A DNA stretch of 64,000 nucleotides from Bipolaris cookei (taxonomy: Eukaryota; Ascomycota; Dothideomycetes; Pleosporales; Pleosporaceae), in contig NRSV01000003.1 of the NCBI GenBank assembly GCA_002286855.1, positions 490,831 through 554,830 on the forward strand. Reading direction: 5' to 3'. The position numbers and the translations under genes are program-made. The notes below the pieces were generated by a model that was not told where the DNA came from, searched no databases, and worked only from the letters and a program-made list of their open reading frames with translations. Below, piece by piece: positions 11,024 to 20,811 of the stretch. Positions within the stretch are counted from its first letter, which is position 1, and every line of letters begins with the position of its first letter.

Positions 11024-12129
11024 TTAAGAAAGATGGCCCAGACTCATGGCACTCAAGAAGTTCTCGAACTCAAGGCGACGCTTGCCAGCGATGCTACGCT
11101 TTTTGGGTTTAGCATCGGCTGCGATGTAGTGCTCCTCAACCTTGACAGTAGCCGACAGCGTGTGGAAGGGTTTGAGGATTTCCATTTTCAGATTGGCGCT
11201 CTCGTTATCCTGGATAGAGTCATTCCTGCATAAGCAATTAATTCAGCTTGTTCCATGGTTTGTATGTTTGCGGCTTCTACTTACCAGTGAATGTCAACCT
11301 TTCGTAGATCAGGGGCCCTCAACAAGATCTTATGGACGAAGCTAGCTCGCTGTCTAAGAAGAGCAGGGAAGACGGCCTCCGTACGGCCAGTCGTGTCGAT
11401 ACGTATCCAGGCAGAGTCCCAAACAAATGTCACTTCGGCCTTTCGAATATTCTGCATAGGCGAGAAAGCGGCATCGGCAATCTGCCCTAACGCTTCCTCG
11501 AAAAAGGATGTATGTGCAAAGTTACGGGTTACGTTGATACGCAAGACAGCGACGTTATAGAACCAGTTCTTGGCTTCGATTTCCAGCTGTCTGGACGTCA
11601 AGAGTAGCTCGACAGGTGGTGGAAAGTGGGTCAAGGATATGAAGTTTGGAATATGACGCCACTTGGCGTTGGGATACACAAAAGGTCGATACAAACCTTT
11701 GTAACCATTAACATGTTCAACAGTCTCACTCGCGTTCAGATTGCTGATTTCTTCCTCCTCTTCATCGTCTTCATAGTATTCATCTTCGTCATCGTCCTCA
11801 TCGCCCTCATCGTCCTCATCGTTCTCATCTTCTTCTCCTGTGTCCGCCTCATCTTCCTCAGCGGTGTCGCTATCGCTGCCGCCATCATCCTCGCTCGAAA
11901 ATATGACGTCGTTCTGGCTGTAATTGATAATCGGTTCAGGAAAGGTTGAGTGATCGTGCATGTACGTAGCAATGAGGCTCTCAAACTCCTTCTCAAACCA
12001 GTGAAGTAGAAGCTGCTTGGGGTTATTCTTGTTGGTTGATGATGCGCGGGCTGATAGATACTCAAAAATAGAGTGTCTTATCTCGAGTGGGAGGCTCATA
12101 AAAATGTCCGGAGCCTCGCTGCGAGCCAT
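11024..12129 (-). CDS. F-box-like protein with long acidic tract
   Basis: Two exons (11285-12129 and 11024-11225, intron 59 bp, splice TG|G) give 348 residues. I start at the ATG at 12129 (MARSEAPDIFMSLPLEIR); a longer open frame upstream has only a TTG start. Residues 12-25 (SLPLEIRHSIFEYL) resemble the first helix of F-box-like domains common in Pleosporales proteins. An Asp/Glu-rich tract follows, encoded by a GAC/GAG-type repeat at about 11745-11880. The C-terminal half (ELLLTSRQLEIEAKNWFYN and following) is typical of fungal F-box-like proteins that use conserved small motifs around a cupin-like or unknown fold. F-box proteins recruit substrates to SCF ubiquitin ligases; whether this one does is uncertain. 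Confidence 0.75.
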
Positions 12130-13301
12130 GGCGGGGAGTTGAGAGTGGTGGATTGGTGGAGTAGAATTTGTTATGAGAGATGAATCAGCAGATATACTGC
12201 ACTCCAAGTGTGCAACAACTCTGGGAAGTGGCAGGAAAAGTGATCAGAGCATAATCAAAGCTGACCCCGTTTCCTGGGAGAGTAAGCTTGGGTGAAGCTA
12301 GAGGCGTTTGCTTAGCCAGTGACTGCTAGGCTGCAACGCAGGGTGGCGTGAATGTGAGTTAAGGGCATCCACTGCTTGTCTTTCCTCACTTCGCGGTACT
12401 TTTCAAATTGCTGCTGGAGCACTCATTAGTAGTGCCGTCCCTGCGTTCCCGGTAGCGTAAGGGCGACGTCAGATCCTCAAAAGACCCAATCGGTGGCAGG
12501 GCTAGAACACCCGTTCATGTAAGACGGTGACGCTCCTGATTCAACAGGTTGTGTGCTCTATGACACTTTTTACACTTTTTTGTCATTTCGAGAGTATTCA
12601 TTACACAAAAAGAGTCTAATGCTCTCGGCTTGCGTTGAAATCCTCCGAACTCACCGGGGGCTGGACTTTATATCTGTTTGATGAAAGACTTCTTTTGGTT
12701 GCCGTGTACAACTAATCTCTGACTGAGGCGCTGTTCCCTCAAGTACCTTCTATTATGGTACACTGCCGCTACCGAGTAATTGAGGGGCTCCAAAGAAGCC
12801 ATAGGTGGTGCATTGTAGGAGGACTTACTGGAGGACTGGACACTGCAGCTACTTTTCTGCATCAAGCCGCGTTGGTGTGTCTAACATAGATCATCTGTGC
12901 CACATCACCAAGTAATCACTTACCAAGGCCATGCTACTCTTATGATATCGAACATGGTTATATCTTGGCTACTTCCTATGCTTAGCACATGTGTTATCTG
13001 CTCTTGCCGTCTTTAACACATCGCACATGCTACCCGATAAAACCACTCCTTGTAAGCTCAAGTCAGTGGTAAACATCAATTACCAACGGCAGCAGCTTCT
13101 CGCCACAGATTCCCAACAACTATAAGCAGTGCACACTTATTCCAGTGTATATAAGCCACTCTTCTGGTCCCAACCATCCATTCTCCTTCACACCCAAACC
13201 ATCCCATCAACTCTTCTCCATTCATCCAATATCAGTATCCTTACCTGTACCCATCTTCTCAGGCCAGAAGCTACCAAGTCTCAGCAACAACGTTAGTCAT
13301 T
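12130..13301. other. Divergent intergenic region
   Basis: This 1.2-kb stretch separates two genes transcribed away from each other. No protein-coding or RNA gene is supported. The right end has a TATA-like element at 13148-13154 and a C/T-rich leader from about 13170 to 13300 typical of a strongly expressed fungal gene. Confidence 0.45.
13148..13154 (+). promoter_or_regulatory. TATA-like box of the Cys-rich secreted protein gene
   Basis: TATATAA lies 148-154 bp upstream of the ATG at 13302 and is followed by a long CT-rich leader. Spacing and context fit a fungal core promoter; no experimental support. Confidence 0.45.
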
Positions 13302-15114
13302 ATGCGCGTCACCGCTAGCGTTCTTGCTAGCTTCGTTGCTGTAGGCATCGCTACACAGGCCACTCCAACCACCAAGTCAGAGTTCCGCAAGGCCTTTGGT
13401 GAAGCATATCCTTTCGAATCCGATCGCGTTGACGGTAACTGGAGGATCGGCTGTGACAGGAACAACCACTGCTCGTACTATCATAACGCCGCTGCCGCTA
13501 CAAGCATCGCTGCTTCAGAGTCTGTTCACCCTAACGAAGGATCATATTCTGAGTGGTCTGCGAGGAGCGTCAACGCAACAGCCACAGCCGTACGTATTGT
13601 CGAGTTCCCTAAGGTCAACGCCACTTCTTCAGCCGTAGCGCTTAACATGGTAAGTTCTTTTCGTTTAATCTTTCCAAGGTTCGGCCTTCTTCCGGTGAAG
13701 TCGATACAGAATTTTGATGGACGGTTCACTGACACGCCCCAGAACGATGACCGATTGGCTCGACGCAGCCAGAATGTCTCTCTTCACGCGGATATGCAAC
13801 CGCTTTTCGGCCGCCATGTCGCCTTCGCAGGAGACCAATGTGAGGACTGCGATTTAAATGAATGTCCGGTACGTCACGTTTCCTTAGCCGGCACTTTTCA
13901 TATCATGGCACTAATTTTCGATGTGCTAGGAATGCCACAGTGACTGTGCCCAGTGCCAACACTTCAAGTGTGTCGACCCCAAATCAGGCCTGTCCATGTG
14001 CATGAGCGTACGCCCCAAGTACCTGGTCCCCTGCGATCCCGTCCCTCCGCCAGTTGTGACCATGACGAAGACTATCTATTACTTGCCTGTGCCCACACCG
14101 ATATCCGCAAGCACAATCACAGTCTCACGTCAGGCGAGATCCATGGCTACAATCGCACCGCTGCCCACACTTATAGGAGCACCTTCGGTTATCACGGTAT
14201 CTACTTTTGTAACAAAGACAACCACCGTCCTCACTCCCTTCCCGACCAAAACTACCAAGACGATTTTCATGGAAGTCAGCATCATACCCATGGATCGCAT
14301 CAACACCATCTTCTCCACCCAGACCCTTGCATCTCAGGCACTCACCACGAAACCCATCATGCTCGACAGCAGGAACAACTTGATAATCCCCCAAACCCCA
14401 GACTCCAGCTCTCCAACCCCATCCTTCACCACAGCCTACGGGCCCCGGATCTCTGGTCTGCTCTCCCGCCAGCAGTACAATATCAGGGAAGCTTCTTGCA
14501 AAATTTGTGGAGACGCTTCAACCTGTCAGGTACGTCTAATCCCCCTCCTCTTACATACCGCTGTCCGCGGCACCCCTGCTCATGCATTCAAATACAGGAG
14601 TGCATCTTCGCCTGTCCCGACTGCGGCGGCAAACTATTTTGCAACAGTCCCTTTAGCAGCCGCAACGTTTGCGTCGATCTTCTGAGCACCGCAAATGCCT
14701 CTACAGCCTTGGACAAGATTCTCGGTCGCGCGGCTACGCTTCGCGTTCAACGCGACGCAAACACTGTTGCTTCCAGCAACGGGTCGACAAATGGCAAGCC
14801 GTGGGATCTGCAAGACGATGGTACGGTGCTATCGTTGAAGTTTGGGTACTCCGACTGCCGTGCCTACACTCCTGGAGACAAAGAATGTCATGTGAGTTTC
14901 TTCCCCTTTCGATTACATGTTTTCAGTTGTGTGGATGTTGAAGCTGACTGATACACAGGGTTGCAAGCAGAGGTTTGACTGTAGCGAGATGAGCAAGTGC
15001 ATTCGTGTTGATGAGACGGAGATCGTAGAGGTTTGTTACGAGAAGGAGACGATTTGCTCTGCTCGAAGTGCTTTGGCTGGTTCTCTGTTTGTCGGGTCGA
15101 TACTTGTTGAGTGA
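13302..15114 (+). CDS. Secreted cysteine-rich protein with three repeated Cys modules
   Basis: Five exons (13302-13649, 13743-13868, 13930-14529, 14598-14891, 14959-15114) join to 507 residues. The start MRVTASVLASFVAVGIATQA is a signal peptide. Three Cys-rich modules follow, each split by a phase-0 intron inside the Cys cluster: CEDCDLNECP|ECHSDCAQC; CKICGDASTCQ|ECIFACPDCG; DCRAYTPGDKECH|GCKQRFDC. Each module continues with a Cys-containing tail (FKCVD, LFCNS, DCSEMSKC). A Ser/Thr/Pro-rich linker at about residues 195-330 is likely O-glycosylated. I do not recognise the family. It could be a cell-wall or extracellular protein, or an effector; no enzymatic motif is visible. The first intron (13650-13742) has a clear CTGAC branch site; it is the least certain joint. 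Confidence 0.75.
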
Positions 15115-15409
15115 GTGTTTCACTGGGTGAGGGATTGACTCGTCGGCTGTACTGTTTCGCATGTTCTCGCCTGTTTTTTCGTTCGGCTGGACGTAAGTGT
15201 GCTCGCAGCGATATGCCCCTTTGTTTGTACCTTTTCTTGTACTCTCCATCTCCTCTATCGTTCTACGCTTCTTTGTAGTTTACTCACTTGTTTTCCAATC
15301 CATTCTTCGTTTCGCTGACCCATCTTTTGATTAACTGCTAGCAACTCATGTCTGTCACTTTGCGATATCACACTCAGATTCTCACGATGACTGTGATTCC
15401 TTCATACAT

Positions 15410-16801
15410 CTACGAACCTCTACTACCGCCTTGCCCCGCATCCCCCTTGAGATCCTCCATCAGAACACTCATAAGCTTAAACATCTCGCCCGCAAGCTTC
15501 TTCCCTATCTCTCTCCACTCCTCCGCACACAGTCTCCCAAACCGATCCGGATGCCAGCGTAATCGCTCTTGACGCAGCCACTCATAACTATACAGCCCAC
15601 TCGCACGAAGCAATTTCTCAACGTCGTGATGACAGGCGTGTATGCTATTCTCTTCCAACTTGAGCATCCTGCACGCTGGCAGCGCACACGTAGTGAGACT
15701 ACTAGGCAGATACGGAAACATTGTGAATAGCTTCGGTGAAGAAGAAGGCAACCGATGCAACGGCGGCGGCGTATCCGAGCTGGCCGACTGCGAACGAAGC
15801 TGTATCTTCCTTGGTGTTTTTTGTTTCGGGCCTGCCGTCGCCGCAGCCGCCGCCGCAAACATGCTCGCCGTTTCAACCGACCACTTCTCATACAACGCCT
15901 TGGTTGCCGCCTCCTTCTTCTTTTCTTCCGACTCCTGAGTCCCATTTTGCGGCTGGCCGCCAGGCTGCGACGTACTCGGTTTAGCCTTGTGCTTGCTTTT
16001 CGCTTTGGCGAAGAAATTCAGCGCAAAGCCCTCGAGCGCATCTTCATTGACATCGTCGATGGAACCCGCCCATGTGCCGTCTTTCCGCACAGCGATAAAC
16101 TGATCCGCGCTCGAGGAGTCAAGAGCAATGTATACCAATTGATTCCACTGAAACCCCTTTTCCGCCTTCCATTCTTCAACCGTCTCTTTGTAAATCTGCC
16201 ACGCGTTGTTATCGCCAAGTTTAAAAACTACATCACCATACTCGCTCATGGCGAAAAATGCGCCGTTAGGTCCCCACGTTACCATTCTTGGGGGCCCAAC
16301 TCGCCATCCTGATGGCGTGAGCCACGACTGCAGTGCGTCTTCGAGGGCAGTGGGTAGATTGCCCCAGCGGATGAGATCAGGATGCCACACGAGGAACCCG
16401 TCGTCTGGGCCTAAGAACGCCCGGAGATGCGGCGAATGCCACGTTTTATTCAGCACAGCCTGAAGCCGACTTGGCACTGCGGAACCCCATTTCAAACTAC
16501 TCTTGCCCGCCGCATCTTTTGCGCTGAGGACCCAGGATTCCGGGTCGGGGCCGAGGACTGCCCAGTGGACTTCTGATACGGCTCTGCTGAGGAGCAGGTC
16601 TTGGAAACTAGATGGGAGATTGCGACAGTGGGGTGTGTTAGGGATTTATTATTTTATACGTGCGTGTGTGAGGAGGGCTGGGGGGAGTAGTGGCGGTGGT
16701 GATTGAACATACTACTGTAGTCCCGCAGCGCTTTTAGATACAAAGCTATCGTTTGGTCCAAACGAGAAGAACGACGTGGTGCTCGCTATGCTGCTACTCA
16801 T
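15410..16801 (-). CDS. Conserved fungal protein with C-terminal J-like helical segment (paralogue 1)
   Basis: Exon 1 is 16713-16801 (MSSSIASTTSFFSFGPND..) and exon 2 is 15410-16607; the 105-bp intron has donor GTATGT, branch CTAAC and acceptor CTAG, and splits a tyrosine codon TA|T. The product has 428 residues. The first 200 residues (VHWAVLGPDPESWVLS, LPTALEDALQSWL, RMVTWGPNGAFFAMSEYGD) are homologous to the neighbouring gene at 17411. A Lys/Glu/Ala-rich low-complexity part follows, then a C-terminal helical segment RQERLRWHPDRFGRLC resembling the HPD loop of J-domain-like fungal proteins. Function is unknown. The two paralogues are transcribed away from each other. Confidence 0.82.
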
Positions 16802-16847
16802 TTGCTCGAGCCGTGGACGTTGCGATTGGGTGGGAGAATATCGGTTA

Positions 16848-16855
16848 TGACGTCA
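16848..16855. promoter_or_regulatory. CRE palindrome TGACGTCA
   Basis: A perfect TGACGTCA lies 47-54 bp upstream of the start codon of the gene at 15410-16801, with a reversed CCAAT core (ATTGG) near 16824. CRE sites bind ATF/CREB-type bZIP factors in fungi (stress response). Perfect match and close position make it plausible; function is inferred. Confidence 0.45.
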
Positions 16856-17345
16856 TGTATGATTTAAGAATCACTCAAAGCGCAAACTGTTAGTGAGAGG
16901 CCCGAATCTTTGTATCCTTTTTTGCCCTAGTCTGCAGAACACTTACCGATATGTATTACAAAGCGACGTCTTTCGGGAGTCCTTTGAATCCTTTCCTTTT
17001 TTCTTTTATCCACGACGACCTGAAATGCAAGTAATAGTGTGGGCATTCGCCGTTAATGCTTTTGCTTTGCCAACTTGCTTATCCTGTTTGCACCCTGGAG
17101 ACGATCAAGCTTGGCAAAAAGGCGGTACAACAACTGGTCCGACAACACAGACAATAGAAATCCCTCGTTGGTTTACCCCAACTTTCTTATCGTTGTTGTT
17201 GTTTTTTTTCGCTTCTTCTTTGCTAGGTGTTTACAAGTTGTTGTTAACTTTATAGCGCCCAGCCAACGGACAATACCCGCTTTTGCACTTGTCTACTGTG
17301 GTCTTTTGCACACCGCCTAGAACAACCCGGATCTAGGCCGAATCG

Positions 17346-17396
17346 CCCGCCGGCGCGCGCTTGAAATCCAAATTAGCGAGTTTCCCGCCGGCGCGC
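17346..17396. repeat. Two direct copies of a GC-rich 13-mer in a promoter
   Basis: CCCGCCGGCGCGC occurs at 17346-17358 and again at 17384-17396, 25 bp apart, ending 14 bp before the start codon at 17411. The second copy is preceded by TTT, giving TTTCCCGCC, the shape of an E2F-type site, although fungi use SBF/MBF rather than E2F. It may be a regulatory duplication in the 5' leader. Confidence 0.5.
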
Positions 17397-17410
17397 CTTT
17401 TTGGCCGCAA

Positions 17411-18420
17411 ATGTGCGACTCGACGTTTACGTTTGGGCAGCGGGGCAGCCACTTTTTCCAGTGTCCGTCGGCGCAAGAGTAGTATGGCTCCCCTTTTTCT
17501 CCTACCTTAAACTTAGCCTAGCCCCCTTTCGAGCTAGTAGTTTGTAAACCATATAGCAAAGGTACCAGTATACTAATACGTAGTCTGTTGTATACTATAG
17601 CACACGCCTCCCCCCCAAACTATCCTGCTTCCTCCAATCCACCAAATTACAGCAAATCCACCACCTAACCCTCGGCTTCGAAGACAGCTTTATCCTCACC
17701 TGGCGCTCCACTAACGGAACCTCGCACGTCGAATCCTCAGGCTCCTTGCCCTCCGAACTCCTCTCCTTCATCCACGCCCCAAACCGCAATGTAGCAGAAC
17801 TCCGCTGCTACCTAGGCTCTTACAATTCCTCCTTCTTCACCCACGACTCGTCTTCGTACCTCTGGCAAAACCTGCCGCCAGCCTTGCTCTCTACGCTTGA
17901 AAAAAACATCAAAAACGGCGCGTGGCTCGATCGTCCACGAATCGTTGCGTTGGGTGCTGATAGTAGTTTCCTCTTAATCACCGAGAAAAATGCCGCGGTG
18001 TGGGATTTACCATGTTACAAATCCCTCCTTGCCCTGCTGCAAGAAAAGAAGAATAGTAGTAGCATGGGCGATGTACAAACTATAACACTACACCCCTACC
18101 GCTACTCCTCCTTCCTCCTCCAGTTCAAAGACGGAACTCTCCTCTCCGATAATATCCCCCCGCACCAAGTGTCCGGTGTCAATGCTATGCTCGAACCGCT
18201 TCGCAAAGATAGTCAAGATAAGCAGACGACATGGCTGGCGAGGAGGGAAAGTAGTAAGGTGGAGAGACCGCAGAGACCGAGTGTGTTGCAGCAGAGGGCG
18301 CAGTTGAGGCGGGAGTGGGGGGACCGCACGACGGAGGTTTCCGTGCAGGGGAAGGGGGTCAAGTTGAGTTTTAGTCTAAGTGTTAGCTTGGGGGGTGGGT
18401 TAGGGAGGTTGCTTGGGTGA
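17411..18420 (+). CDS. Conserved fungal protein (paralogue 2, short form)
   Basis: Exon 1 is 17411-17481 (MCDSTFTFGQRGSHFFQC..) and exon 2 is 17601-18420; the 119-bp intron splits a tyrosine codon TA|C, exactly the position and phase seen in the neighbouring gene at 15410-16801. The product has 296 residues. Homologous segments are LPPALLSTLEKNI, DRPRIVALGADSSFLLITE and AAVWDLPCYKSLLALL. It lacks the J-like C-terminal extension of its paralogue and ends in a Gly/Leu/Ser-rich tail (SLGGGLGRLLG). Function is unknown. The pair is an inverted, diverged duplication. Confidence 0.8.
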
Positions 18421-18967
18421 AATTCTTTGCAAAGTTTAATAGGTGTGAATGGAGGATGCCGGTTTTGGACGAGTATCTCAGGGCGTTGGGCATGATTGAC
18501 ATGCTTTTTCTTTGTATATTTCCTTGTATTCTAATTTCATAGGTTGGAAATTCCCATAGCTGTTATATACCCTTTTACATACAGCAACTCACTGGTCCCA
18601 TATCACCTTTTTACAAAGTCGATTGAAACTAAGCATTCTACTTCACCCTACGGATTTACAAACAAAAGAGTCAGATAGCACTCACGTAAGCCTAACTTGA
18701 CATATACGCTCATCTACTAAAGGGTAATTTTGAATCAAGGGTATAAAAGAAAAAACTATCAGAGAAAACATTCTGAATTCGCTCCAAAAGATGTGAAGAA
18801 AAAAAAGAACATGAAAGCAACGCCAAAGAAACACCTCCTTCCAGACACTCCATATCGCGGATAAAAAACTTCCACACAAAAAACAAATCATGAACAATCC
18901 TTTCCAGTAGACACAAATAAACGTTTCTCCATACATGACACACCGAATCCCAATCAACTCCACCTCT
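18421..18967. other. Convergent 3' flanks, no gene
   Basis: This AT-rich stretch lies between the stop codons of two convergent genes. A stop-free frame on the minus strand at 18682-19002 is hydrophobic but of random type and overlaps the end of the neighbouring gene. Nothing else is supported. Confidence 0.4.
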
Positions 18968-20215
18968 TCACAAATCATCATCATCAAACATCTCCACCTC
19001 AAACTTTGCTCCCAACGCCTCGTTCGCCTCCTTCAGCATAGCCGACATTTGCAAACTCATTCTACGCATACGCTCATCCTCCTCCATCTCCTCTCTGCGC
19101 ACCTTATCAATAAGGCGTTGGCTCTCCTGCGGCAAGGGACTCGCTACACTCGTGTTCTTATCGAAAAATGCAGTTGGAGAGCCGTAGCTAAGACGGGTGT
19201 AGGAGCGTGAAGGGGCAGGGGTGCCGGGGGAGAATTTTGAAAGTGAAATAGCGGGACTATGGAAGGAGCGGCGGTCTGTTGTTGAGCGACGCGAGACAGG
19301 GATTAAGGAAGGGCGCTTTTGGGATGGGGTGGAGAGATTGGCGCGGGAGACGGGGCGCGGGATTTGAGAGGAGGGCGAGCGGCCGTGGCCCGGGAGTCGT
19401 CGCTCGGAAAGCCGCGGTGTGCCTGGTCGGGATTCCATTTCGCAGTCTGTACCGACCATGACCCAGTTATCTGTTGTGCGCAGGCGTTTCGCTAATCGTG
19501 GGCGCTCCGGGGTTATAGAGGGGAATGGTTGGATGCCGTAATCGTCGCGCGGAAATGTACCTGGTGTTGGTTGCTGGACGGGTCCTGGTTGGTAAGGATC
19601 GTCCTGGAGACCAAGTTTCTCTGCCACATCCGCATTCGAGTCGATGTTGTATTTCTGCCCACTGCCTGCTTGGAAGCCGCGGAAAGGTACTGTGCAAAAC
19701 TCAAACAGCTTGCCGGCTACTCCACCTACAAGGCTGATCAATGACCAAGCCTTGCTTCCATTCGGTGTTGTGTGCATCTCTCCGGCCGCCGCCTGCGTAG
19801 AAAGGCCAACCTGGGGAGTTGGGGGTATAGACCAGGTGCCGCGTTGGCTTTGGAGGTTGAAGTAGTCGTCGTAGTCGCCGTCTCGCCGTCCGAATGTCTG
19901 CGGCCCATCCATCCCCCCGGCTAGTTCGTAGCGGTCGTTTGCGAGTGGAGGCGGACTCTTGTTGTTGAAGAAGCGGTTGTTGGTCAAGGGATAGTCGCTC
20001 CAAGAGCCCGGCGCAGCGTTGTCGCCATATCGCGACCGCTTCCGGGTCTCGTGCGCATCCGAGTCAATCACCTGGCGACCAGTGGTTTCAGATGCAAGCG
20101 AGTACCGCCTCGTCGAGTCGAAGCAGCTATTCCGCGAATCTCCACGTGTGTGCGATGGCGAAAGCGTATACGGTCCAGGCATATCGTTGGGATAGCGCAA
20201 CTGGGCGGCGGCCAT
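18968..20215 (-). CDS. Uncharacterised Ser/Pro/Arg-rich conserved protein
   Basis: A single exon from ATG at 20215 encodes 415 residues with typical coding composition. Most of it is low-complexity and probably disordered (RPGTPRLSERRLPGHGRSP, SRSYTRLSYGSP). One short hydrophobic stretch, WSLISLVGGVAGKLFEFC (about residues 157-174), could be an amphipathic or membrane-binding helix. The end is a charged helix (LIDKVRREEMEEDERMRRM) followed by MFDDDDL. Many SP and TP sites suggest phosphorylation. I do not recognise the family; the pattern fits a nuclear or nuclear-envelope-associated protein, but that is a guess. Confidence 0.7.
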   Translation of the reverse strand: MAAAQLRYPNDMPGPYTLSPSHTRGDSRNSCFDSTRRYSLASETTGRQVIDSDAHETRKRSRYGDNAAPGSWSDYPLTNNRFFNNKSPPPLANDRYELAGGMDGPQTFGRRDGDYDDYFNLQSQRGTWSIPPTPQVGLSTQAAAGEMHTTPNGSKAWSLISLVGGVAGKLFEFCTVPFRGFQAGSGQKYNIDSNADVAEKLGLQDDPYQPGPVQQPTPGTFPRDDYGIQPFPSITPERPRLAKRLRTTDNWVMVGTDCEMESRPGTPRLSERRLPGHGRSPSSQIPRPVSRANLSTPSQKRPSLIPVSRRSTTDRRSFHSPAISLSKFSPGTPAPSRSYTRLSYGSPTAFFDKNTSVASPLPQESQRLIDKVRREEMEEDERMRRMSLQMSAMLKEANEALGAKFEVEMFDDDDL

Positions 20216-20655
20216 GCAGGGAGGTGGATCGGGGTTGTCTGTAAGACGTAGTTTCAGGGACGGCTAGCGAAGTGGACGAATGAGGTCAGCCTTTGTGCAA
20301 GGATGGCGGGTATTGCTTCTCGAAAACCTCGGTAGTCGGCAAGTCCCCAGGAATCGGAGAATTAGTTAGAGCTTCATAATGAGCATGGCGTGTGGTGATG
20401 GGGATGTGAGTGGGGAACCGTGCAAGTCAACAGTTTGTTTATGGTAAGCCGTCGCTGGGGTAGCGAGGTAGTGAGGAGCTTGGACAGCCATTGTCAAGTT
20501 GGTCGCGACATTGACCGCATTGTGAGTCTGTTGAGCGCCTTTTGGCGAGCGCATGAATAATGTGTATTCAACAAGTGATGTCCAAGCGATAATGCCATCT
20601 ACGTACGAAGTTACAACGCCTCCCGTGACCAGGATATACCCTACCTAGACGCCAT
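20216..20655. other. Intergenic between two minus-strand genes
   Basis: This is the promoter of the gene at 18968-20215 and the region downstream of the ADA2 tail. No coding sequence or RNA gene is supported. Confidence 0.4.
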
Positions 20656-20811
20656 CTAATCAGCAGCTTGACCCTCCTCGCCCGATACCTCATACAAATC
20701 ATCATTGTCCTCTCTCTCCTCGTACATACGATTAGCATCCTCTTCCTCCTCTTCCTCCTCTTCCTCCTCTTCCTCCTCGTCATCCCTCTCCTCTCGCTCA
20801 GCACATGCCTT
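20656..20811 (-). other. In-frame acidic extension behind the ADA2 stop codon
   Basis: Directly after the ADA2 TAG (20812-20814), the same frame stays open for about 51 codons to a TAG at 20656. It encodes KACAEREERDDE, a run of glutamates from (GAGGAA)n, then DANRMYEERE, DNDDLYEVSGEEGQAAD. The codons after the repeat look like normal coding sequence, not a random 3' UTR. It could be a former or facultative ADA2 C-terminus, reached by readthrough or lost by a recent C-to-T change (CAG to TAG). Confidence 0.45.

Larger units (their letters stand above)
16802..17410. other. Divergent promoter between two paralogues
   Basis: About 610 bp separate the two start codons. The region holds a CRE palindrome close to the left gene and a duplicated GC-rich 13-mer close to the right gene. 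No gene is supported inside it. Confidence 0.5.

Noticed and set aside
11736..12065. Arg/Thr/Met-rich frame on the minus strand inside the F-box-like gene
   Set aside because: It is the same acidic-repeat DNA read in another frame; the chosen frame gives a coherent protein and splice site.
12130..12207. Extended N-terminus of the F-box-like protein
   Set aside because: The upstream extension begins with TTG, not ATG; the first ATG in frame is at 12129.
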